This document shows, piece by piece, positions 57,301-61,026 of a stretch of DNA of 64,000 bases. The first letter of the stretch is position 1. Every line of letters starts with the position of its first letter. A program made the position numbers and the translations under genes. The notes under the pieces were generated by a model. That model was not told the DNA's origin. It made no database searches and saw only the letters and a list, made by a program, of their open reading frames with translations. The stretch is taken from contig NC_087067.1 in the NCBI RefSeq assembly GCF_963678635.1, positions 38,659,682-38,723,681 of the forward strand, given 5' to 3'. This DNA comes from Symsagittifera roscoffensis. Taxonomy: Eukaryota; Xenacoelomorpha; Acoela; Convolutidae.

Positions 57301-58223
57301 TTTTAATGACGCGATCGGAAGAACAGTGATTGGCGATATCCTGAAAATCAGAAATTACATGAAATGGTCTTTGAGAAATAAATGATTCAGTGATCAAGAC
57401 TTTGGAAGAAAACACCTTAAATTCGTATAACAAATTAGCAACTGCGCAAAAATTGAGCCTGCATTTGAGCTACATATGGTTTAATTTGAGGCCATACATA
57501 CAGTGAAATAGTTCTCATGTCTGCCCACGTCTCCTCCCAGAAGACCCGCCAATTGGCACTCTGTGTCTGAAGTGGTGCACTGCATATCGTTCAGATGTCC
57601 CTTGGCCTCGAAGACGGCACCAGATACTGCCGATGTTCCATTCATCATGAGATCGTAAGATACGAGCATGGAAGCCCACGCCGAGTCGGCAGCTTCCAGC
57701 GCTGGAAAAGGGCTCATTTTTTAGTTTGATATGTTAGTTCATAAAAAATGGCGATAATGTCAATAATTTCAACGTCTGCTTTGAAAAACACTTTGGCTGC
57801 AAGAAGTATGAAGTAGTACTAAATTAATCTCAATCATTTTGGCTTCTGCTTTTAATAACAAGATATAAGTTCAGAAAAATTTAAGGTGAACAGAAACTAG
57901 AAGGGGAGGAGTTCTGTTGACAGATTGTCCAGATGGCCAAAAATCATAATGATCAAATTTTCCTTTAAAGTGTCCAGAACTCTCTTAAAGACTGAACTTA
58001 GCAAACACTGAAACTTTGATGGGGCTAATAGAACTGTCTTTCCTGTGGTTTTTATCATGAGCCGCTTTCCTGACTGAACCCATTTGAGATCATTGTTGAA
58101 TGATTAAAATAAAAATTTAGAAGAATACTTAAAAAACTGTGCCTTGGTTGAAGCTGTTCATAGGTCCAGTGATGTCATCCAGAATTTTTCTCTCCACCGG
58201 GTGAAAAGTGAGACTGGGCAAAT
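29843..58223 (-). CDS. PROM: Prominin (CD133) family pentaspan membrane protein, 19 exons, 5' end missing
   Basis: Exons in transcript order: 58223-58143, 57701-57502, 57340-57275, 56842-56768, 56379-56325, 56193-56031, 55544-55395, 52322-52101, 51657-51414, 50989-50852, 50246-50031, 49014-48856, 42884-42754, 38637-38560, 36122-35982, 35445-35047, 34733-34365, 32813-32477, 30301-29843. Every junction is in phase: 1226 residues in the window. The layout is most of loop 1, TM3, TM4, a ~300-residue Cys-containing loop 2, TM5, then a ~615-residue tail. Known of the family: prominins sit in cholesterol-rich plasma-membrane protrusions and have five TM segments, two large glycosylated loops and a short cytoplasmic tail. 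The long, charged, probably disordered tail is the odd part. The N-terminus with TM1-TM2 and about 40 residues of loop 1 is not found up to 64 kb; the LTR element at 60.4 kb probably lies in the intron between. Paralogue unresolved. Confidence 0.85.
30644..31260. mobile_element. Foldback element with ~270-bp inverted arms
   Basis: Left TTGTAAATCGTTGGCAGTTT mirrors right AAATTGCCAACAATTCACAA. Inner blocks also mirror: TTTTGTTTTGGAGC, AAATTTATGACGCCGC and AATGGCCATTTTTGTCTTTT. No coding capacity. It is inserted in a family B copy. Confidence 0.75.
31359..32089. mobile_element. Foldback MITE, Tc1/mariner-like, copy 2
   Basis: Same element as 5227-5956 (termini CAGTGCTGATTTGAATTATC and complement, 731 bp, long inverted arms) with flanking TA at 31357-31358 and 32090-32091. 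It lies inside a family B copy, so it is the younger of the two. Confidence 0.87.
32477..32813 (-). CDS. Prominin tail exon 5
   Basis: About 112 residues: VYFTRTPNGLKSTKPVVLAS, then K/S/N/E-rich text and a basic GNKRKPSDDLNE end. Acceptor ATTTTTCAG, donor GAG|GTATGC, phase 0 out. Confidence 0.8.
32899..33402 (+). mobile_element. Helentron-like repeat family B, copy 2
   Basis: Begins TTGTTCCGACTTTCCATACG and ends GATACGAGCAGTCTTG. It has a 5' hairpin (CTTTCxATACGAAAG), an inner GTCGGAACA complementary to the 5' TGTTCCGAC, and a 3' hairpin region (TTCAGGGCTTTACCCTGA). Directly followed by copy 3. Confidence 0.85.
33403..33931 (+). mobile_element. Helentron-like repeat family B, copy 3 (tandem with copy 2)
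   Basis: Starts TTGTTCCGACTTTCGATACG immediately after the end of copy 2 and ends with a TCAGGGC/GCCCTGA hairpin, then GATACGAGCAGCCTTG. Confidence 0.87.
34365..34733 (-). CDS. Prominin tail exon 4, highly charged
   Basis: 123 residues dominated by E, K, D, N and S (for example NQNEKEDKNEKPSNSESK), surely disordered. Acceptor TTCACAG, donor CG|GTAAGA; phases match on both sides. Confidence 0.8.
35047..35445 (-). CDS. Prominin tail exon 3
   Basis: About 133 residues: VSEVPIVPTLLAEKSVSPTP, a basic segment (MKIKRVKGEGRCRSRNDR) and an acidic/Ser segment (LADGLSDYAESDIS). The donor AA|GTATTT is weak, but reading through meets a stop at once and the next exon is in phase. An alternative acceptor would start it at 35431 with another donor of the previous exon. 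Confidence 0.72.
35982..36122 (-). CDS. Prominin tail exon 2, His/Pro/Arg-rich
   Basis: About 47 residues with HNENHHHTTLARHPPPKRGR and KPPRIRD, so an SH3-ligand-like PPPKRGRKPP. The acceptor GATCAG is moderate. Donor TG|GTGTGT is chosen because it is in phase with the next exon. It is the least certain tail exon. Confidence 0.6.
36831..37384 (+). mobile_element. Helentron-like repeat family B, copy 4
   Basis: Full-length copy (about 550 bp) from TTGTTCCGACTTTCGGTACG to GATACGAGCAGTCTTG, in the prominin intron between tail exons 1 and 2 and antisense to the gene. Confidence 0.87.
37418..38485 (+). mobile_element. Helentron-like repeat family B, copies 5 and 6 in head-to-tail tandem
   Basis: Copy 5 is 37418-37964 and copy 6 is 37965-38485; the junction reads CAGTCTTG|TTGTTTCGAC with no spacer. 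They share private changes (for example the doubled GCCATTTTGGCCATTTTGAC block), so copy 6 and copy 5 are close relatives. Confidence 0.87.
38560..38637 (-). CDS. Prominin tail exon 1
   Basis: 26 residues: VITTAEEKVYESQPTTASKS then RRSSV. The tyrosine in a KVYES context could be a phosphorylation site (inference). Acceptor TTTTTAG, donor CG|GTAAGT, phase 2 in and out. Confidence 0.8.
38945..39130 (+). repeat. Interspersed repeat family D, copy
   Basis: GGTTACTGTGCCAGTAGCCA, then CCCACATTCATAAAAAACGA and TTATGCGTGGTGTGATGAGA, the blocks seen at 6925 and 58562. Confidence 0.5.
39140..40425. other. Prominin intron, nothing recognised
   Basis: AT-rich sequence. The 109-codon frame on the - strand at 39770-40099 is hydrophobic but has no family motif and normal intron composition; it is not called a gene. 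Confidence 0.45.
40429..40652 (+). repeat. Recent tandem duplication, 112-bp unit x2
   Basis: 40429-40540 and 40541-40652 are identical except for one base (CTATGGACAC against CTATTGACAC). It lies in the prominin intron before TM5. Confidence 0.93.
41290..41632 (-). mobile_element. hAT-MITE family C, diverged copy
   Basis: Shares AGGTCGACCAAATTGATTT, a GGCGCGCACACCTCAAAATT block and a GCAGGGGCACAACA right end with the intact copy at 49411, in inverted orientation. Ends are eroded and no target duplication is clear. Confidence 0.6.
42754..42884 (-). CDS. Prominin exon: TM5
   Basis: NVIWFLAIWVSLCLFSTSIC then AFRISFYLF is the last membrane span, followed by the basic cytoplasmic start RPRQVSEKKPVESE. 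Acceptor TTTTTCAG, donor AC|GTATGT. Confidence 0.92.
43100..43937 (-). mobile_element. Helentron-like repeat family B, diverged copy with an insert
   Basis: The 3' end (CTGCTCGTATCAAGGCAAAG) and 5' end (TTTTGACCAAAAAGAGTCGG) are both recognisable on the - strand. About 135 bp at roughly 43665-43800 (with three TGACTG-containing short repeats) has no counterpart in other copies. Confidence 0.65.
44044..44577 (-). mobile_element. Helentron-like repeat family B, full copy on - strand
   Basis: Reads CAAGACTGCTCGTATTAGGG at its 3' end and CGTATCGAAAGTCGGAACAA at its 5' end. Full length, with both hairpins intact. Confidence 0.87.
45688..46012 (+). mobile_element. hAT-MITE family C, diverged copy
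   Basis: Contains CAGCAGGGGTGGATTCGACC, GGCGCCAACATATACTAATT, GCGAGCGCGCGTCGAAAAAA and ATGGTCGACCTAGAAAAAGT in the order of the 49411 copy. Confidence 0.7.
46300..48310 (+). repeat. Minisatellite of AGGTTCA-type units (~2 kb)
   Basis: Dozens of 15-32 bp units such as ACGACAATTAGGTTCAAAAG and ATTAGGTTCAGACGAC. A higher-order unit of about 150-200 bp (CAACTAGGTTCAAGAGATTT ... GAAAGATTAGGTTTAGAAGA) recurs about five times between 46670 and 47420. Units decay toward both ends. All frames hold stops (the GATTAGG unit supplies TAG), so it is not coding. It lies in the prominin intron before TM5. Confidence 0.92.
48856..49014 (-). CDS. Prominin exon (end of loop 2)
   Basis: 53 residues: VEKYLGNYLDWVMAIL, GMCGPVATAYDYFWNFTC and DKIVQPA. 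The C...C spacing and the C-D/N-x-I-V-x-P-x lead into the last TM are the clearest prominin signature in the window. An NFT sequon is present. Confidence 0.92.
49411..49837 (+). mobile_element. hAT-MITE family C, intact copy with perfect target duplication
   Basis: A 427-bp element with terminal inverted repeats CAGGGGCGGATTTAG and CTAGATCCGCCCCTG, flanked by TATGGAAG at 49403-49410 and 49838-49845: an exact 8-bp target duplication, the hallmark of hAT transposons. No transposase. The central GC-rich GGCGCC and GCGCGCGCC blocks define the family. Confidence 0.95.
50031..50246 (-). CDS. Prominin exon (loop 2), helical
   Basis: 72 residues, phase 0 at both ends: SNAQSALTVLNHLLDTLIPD, an NKS sequon and LQDSLSELKRVIDEVFLPAE. 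Heptad-like leucines suggest the long loop-2 helices typical of prominins. Confidence 0.88.
50852..50989 (-). CDS. Prominin exon (loop 2)
   Basis: Up to 46 residues: ILTWHTQLMFGTPGVTVACD, PSCKSMTDIRDELQGYLNAG and IEPNTA, with two close cysteines. An alternative acceptor gives 50852-50968 (start LMFGTPG), also in phase. The donor is GCA|GTAAGA. Confidence 0.8.
51414..51657 (-). CDS. Prominin exon (loop 2)
   Basis: 81 residues starting DCYQNEPIYVALQL, where the SILDDCYQNEPIY junction fits the conserved Cys block after TM4 in prominins, and ending ETMNLTSSE with an NLT sequon. The donor is GAG|GTTAGC. Confidence 0.85.
51879..51945 (-). ncRNA. tRNA-like relic or SINE head (- strand)
   Basis: On the - strand TGGTTGGCTTAGAGCTCAAA is followed by a near-consensus B box GATTCGATTCCC. 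Stems are imperfect; a pseudogene or SINE fragment in a prominin intron is the best reading. Confidence 0.4.
52101..52322 (-). CDS. Prominin exon: TM4 and start of loop 2
   Basis: TM4 is FSLLSALCSIVLMVLAVVMF; loop 2 then starts with a Cys (KFCSSMAEG) and an NSS sequon. It ends IPLTFLSIL plus two bases; the strong donor GTAAGT follows. Confidence 0.87.
52330..54300. other. Prominin intron, no element recognised
   Basis: AT-rich intron between TM4 and TM3 exons. A small GCCTC simple repeat at 53215-53245 is the only local structure noticed. Confidence 0.45.
54316..54680. mobile_element. Possible DNA element with arrays of ACAGTCC motifs facing inward
   Basis: The left side holds about five copies of (A)xAGTCC(C/G), for example AAACAGTCCG; the right side holds four inverted copies (GGACTGTTTT). 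Between them lies a GC-rich core (GCCGCGAAGTGGCG and GACGCGCGCGCAG). Mirror arrays of a short motif around a core resemble subterminal transposase-binding arrays. No termini or target duplication were found. Confidence 0.45.
54957..55345 (+). mobile_element. hAT-MITE family C, diverged copy
   Basis: AGTTTAGGGGGGCGGACGCA, AAAATTTTTCTATAGGCGCC, AACATACTAATTTTGATGCT and TTTGGTCGACATAAAAAAGT correspond in order to the 49411 copy. It ends just before the TM3 exon. Confidence 0.65.
55395..55544 (-). CDS. Prominin exon: TM3 and cytoplasmic loop
   Basis: KPFYLSARLIGVIMSV opens TM3 (RLIGVIMSVIGLLLPIGAVI), followed by a basic cytoplasmic loop (WRKKPPEDR) and the start of TM4 (HILGFVMLG). The donor is GG|GTTAGA. 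Confidence 0.87.
56031..56193 (-). CDS. Prominin exon (loop 1, approach to TM3)
   Basis: Codes MTEMASNAENTTDSLLGE with an NTT sequon, then an amphipathic stretch (HHLWQQWDRMKADGHDFI) leading into TM3. The donor AT|GTATGC joins in phase to give QSMKPFYL. Confidence 0.8.
56325..56379 (-). CDS. Prominin exon (loop 1), small
   Basis: 18 residues plus one base: EMDTMVETINASVSSAVQ, with a glycosylation motif (NAS). Acceptor TTATTTAG, donor G|GTTTGT. Confidence 0.75.
56768..56842 (-). CDS. Prominin exon (loop 1)
   Basis: 25 residues beginning SEMANPLEAESFQVFEVDIG, phase 0 at both ends. Acceptor GTTTCAG, donor CAG|GTTGGT. Confidence 0.75.
57275..57340 (-). CDS. Prominin exon (loop 1), small, weak donor
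   Basis: 22 residues: DIANHCSSDRVIKKLWSVGR then NY. The acceptor ATTTTCAG is strong. The donor TAT|GTTTTT is weak; AGT|GTTGGA upstream would also be in phase and shorten it by five residues. Confidence 0.65.
57502..57701 (-). CDS. Prominin exon (loop 1)
   Basis: 66 residues including EAADSAWASMLVSYDLMMNG and a Cys-containing CTTSDTECQLAGLLGG segment. The acceptor follows CCTTTTCCAG (sense); the donor is ACT|GTATGT. Confidence 0.8.
58143..58223 (-). CDS. Prominin exon (loop 1), first seen; GC donor
   Basis: Reads LPSLTFHPVERKILDDITG and ends NSFNQ plus one base. The only donor in phase with the next exon is AAG|GCACAG, so this is probably a GC-AG intron; the nearest GT gives the wrong phase. 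Confidence 0.65.
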
Positions 58224-58242
58224 CTGTAGCAAACATTCCAAA

Positions 58243-58480
58243 TAAATGAAAAGACCAAGTGAACAATCTCCCCCCTAAATCAAATTAGGGAGAACAAAAT
58301 GTTTTTCAGCCAATCAGATTTGAGCATAGTTGACGCAGACCTTACTGCTTGAATTTGCCATTTAATTTCAGGAAGGAGATTGTTCACGTGGTCTACTCAG
58401 GAGGGAGATTGTTCACTTCGTCTGTTCAGGGGGGAGGTTGTTCACTTGGTGTATTCAGGGGGGGGGGATTGTTCACAGGG
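58243..58480 (+). repeat. 30-bp minisatellite with an inverted single unit
   Basis: Four tandem units of about 30 bp (GGAGATTGTTCACTTGGTCT, then ATTCAGGGG) at 58370-58480, and one unit inverted at 58248-58275 (ACCAAGTGAACAATCTCCCC). They can form a large stem-loop immediately upstream (gene sense) of the first prominin exon seen. Confidence 0.75.
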
Positions 58481-58561
58481 GCCAAACAAATTTTTGAAAA
58501 CATACGGATCATGGTTCGACAACGTGATAGCTAGGGAAAAAAGCCAATTCGTAAAAGAATT

Positions 58562-58950
58562 GTCCGTTGGTGTGCCAGTAGCACTAAAAACCCGACCACA
58601 AAATAAACACAAAACAAGATTTGTTGATACTGTGCAACTAGCACCGAATGTTCTGACCATAGTCTAAAAAATATTTTAAAAAATTATTTTTTCTGTGTGG
58701 TGTGATGAAAGGGTCTGAACAAAAAAATTGGACCTAGGATTAATTGAAAATCATAGTAAAATAGGTAAATTGGACCTCACTTTTCTAGAAAATTGACCAA
58801 AAAGTAGTTTGAAGTTGTTAGAAGTTGTTTAAATTTTGAAGTTATGACTTCCCAAATGGCGCCAAAAAACTCCACTAACAACTTTTTTGTAATTAAGTTG
58901 TCAAGGCCTAAAAAGTTAGGAAAAAAAGTGCTTCAATATGATATATTACT
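58562..58950 (+). repeat. Interspersed repeat family D, copy
   Basis: Two left-end blocks in succession (GTGTGCCAGTAGCAC and CTGTGCAACTAGCACCGAAT), then GTGTGGTGTGATGAAAGGGT, GAAAATCATAGTAAAATAGG and ATGGCGCCAAAAAACTCC, as in the 1378 copy. Confidence 0.55.
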
Positions 58951-59209
58951 TGTGTTCGCGCTTAAATTAATGACGTCATTATAGGGCGAAAGTGAAAAAG
59001 CTAAAATTAGATTTGCTTAGACAAAAGGCCTTGAAAACTACTGGTTTGTCCGATTAAGGTCAGTTTGCCATCAAAATGTTTATAGATTTTTGAGATTGTT
59101 GAAAAACCGTTTGATAACATGTTAACCGAAAATGTTAAACTGATGTTTGCCTTATTTTATATTATCTTTATATTGTCATATTATCTGTTTAAATTGCCGA
59201 TAATTTACA

Positions 59210-59495
59210 GATGTTGAACCAGGTTTTTTAGATCTTACAGGATACGAGAGTGCGGCACATTTTGGTCCGCCGACCCGGACATTAGATATTCCGGACGATA
59301 TTCCAGAGAGGCCTGAAACTCCAGCCGAACCGGATATTAGATATTCCGGACGATATTCCAGAGAGGCCTGAAATTCCAATCGAACCGGACATTAGATATT
59401 CCGGACGATAGTCCAGAGAGGCCTGATATTCAACCGACCCGGACACAGAAGTCAGTATTTATTCGGGTTGCCAACGACCCGGACACAGAAGTCAA
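59210..59495 (+). repeat. 55-bp tandem repeat (x3) behind an acceptor-like site
   Basis: Units 59275-59329, 59330-59384 and 59385-59437 begin CCGGACATTAGATATTCCGG; a direct repeat GACCCGGACACAGAAGTCA follows twice. The first unit reads PTRTLDIPDDIPERPETPAE from an acceptor-like TTTACAG at 59210, but 55 is not a multiple of three, so later units change frame. An exon fragment of an unseen gene or a non-coding minisatellite are both possible. Confidence 0.6.
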
Positions 59496-59899
59496 AAGTA
59501 GAAGTTGGGTTTTTAGAATTTTCGAACGGAGGCCTTTTCAGGTATCCTGATTGTGGACATCATTTTTTGTGGACATCCATATTGGAGTGTGGACTGTGGA
59601 CACCCATTTTTTCTCGACACCCGAAGTTTCTGTGGAATTTGGATTCTACCGGTGAACGCCTCTACAAAACTTGTAAGACTAAAAAACCAAAACTTTATCC
59701 ATTTGTGCTAACTTGCTGATCTGATGCTTTAAATTCTGATACGAGGTTTTTTGATGGCAAAATCGTAGCCCCCAATTTTTCTCGATACCAAAACCTGATC
59801 AGAAAATTTTCTGTGGGTTTAGGAAAAAACCGGCCTCATAAACCTTAATTACGTTATCCTAACACCTTGTTTGTAAGCTCAACACCGTATCGAGAAAAA

Positions 59900-60240
59900 A
59901 AAGACCAAAAATTTTGAAAAAAAAAAATTGAAAATTTTTGATTTTTTTTTCCAAAATTTTAAAGTTTTGCAAATTATTCAGCAAAGCGCCTAGTTTCATA
60001 ATAATTTAATTTAAACGACCGAGTCGAGTTTTTTGCCCCAAGTTTTGGACTTTAAAAAAAAAAATTCAAAATTTCGCAAACGCATCAGGTTATTGTTGGA
60101 ACTTGAACTGTTGGGTGAAAACGTGGAAAAAATTTTCGGAAAAAAATTCGAAAAAAAAAAAAAAATTTTTTGGAAAATTTTCGGAAAAAATCCGAAATTT
60201 TCGAAAAAAAAAAAAATTTCTGAAAAAACGCCGTGTTTAT
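59900..60240. repeat. A/T homopolymer-rich low-complexity stretch
   Basis: Runs of A and T separated by TTCGG and GGAAAATTTT. No gene is called in it. Confidence 0.7.
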
Positions 60241-60426
60241 TCTTGAAACGTGGTGCAGCTAACTGAACTAGTTCAATTGGATAAAACAGCCGTAGTCGAG
60301 ACCCGTAGCGTATTATTAAGCAAATCGTCTTACCTTTTGCTACAACCTTGTTAGCTCAGGGTGTTGCGGGAGGTCAGGTCGCGGTTTGCTTGATTCCCTC
60401 CCTCTTAAGTTGATTTAAATCACTAA

Positions 60427-61026
60427 ATGTTCATACTAGCTGCTAGCTCGCTGCACCACGCTTTGAAAAAACTTTCCCCCGCTTCGCAAAAGCGTGTATC
60501 TCAATCGTGCTTAGCCATTCCCGGGTTAAGTTTCAACCATAACGCAGTGAACGTCCGTAAAACTTGTCAGTATCAACTTGATCACTATCTCTTAAACCGA
60601 ACCGACATTGTTATTTGGCACGACGCTGTTAATAACTCTATTAGTCGACACCGTAGTAATAACTTTAACGCACTAACTCCTAACCAGCTTAAGAAGATTC
60701 TTTTAAACTATAAACGCAATATTTATGCAATCGTTTACTGTAAACGTGTAAGCACGGAAGATATATATAGTAAGTTGAAAGAGTCAGGTATATTAGTTAT
60801 TAACATAGTAACAGACCTGATATCTAGAAGGAAGCAGAACCTCACTGAGTTAGGGCAAAAGTACTTAGAACTACACCAGGATCCTTCTCTAGAACTGAAA
60901 ACGTTTACGATCCTTAGGCGTTATAGCAAGAATTTGAAGTATCTTATTTCAAAGAAAAGTACTCCTAAGCCAGGAAAACGCAAGCGGCAAGCTAATCGAA
61001 ACAGAAGAAATGCTGAGCAGCACTAG
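60427..61026 (+). CDS. Leader reading frame of a BEL/Pao-type element (199 codons)
   Basis: ATG to TAG, 199 residues: RTDIVIWHDAVNNSIS, LKKILLNYKRNIYAIVYCKR and a basic C-terminus (KRKRQANRNRRNAEQ). It resembles small SGNH-hydrolase-like proteins that I recall lying before gag in some invertebrate LTR elements; that recollection should be tested. It stands about 200 bp before the gag frame on the same strand. Confidence 0.6.
   Translation: MFILAASSLHHALKKLSPASQKRVSQSCLAIPGLSFNHNAVNVRKTCQYQLDHYLLNRTDIVIWHDAVNNSISRHRSNNFNALTPNQLKKILLNYKRNIYAIVYCKRVSTEDIYSKLKESGILVINIVTDLISRRKQNLTELGQKYLELHQDPSLELKTFTILRRYSKNLKYLISKKSTPKPGKRKRQANRNRRNAEQH

Noticed and set aside
58349-58667. Overlapping + strand frames with Gly/Ser-rich repeats
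   Set aside because: They are translations of the 30-bp minisatellite and the family D repeat.
60033-60266. 77-codon Lys/Phe-rich frame
   Set aside because: It comes from A/T homopolymer-rich low-complexity DNA.
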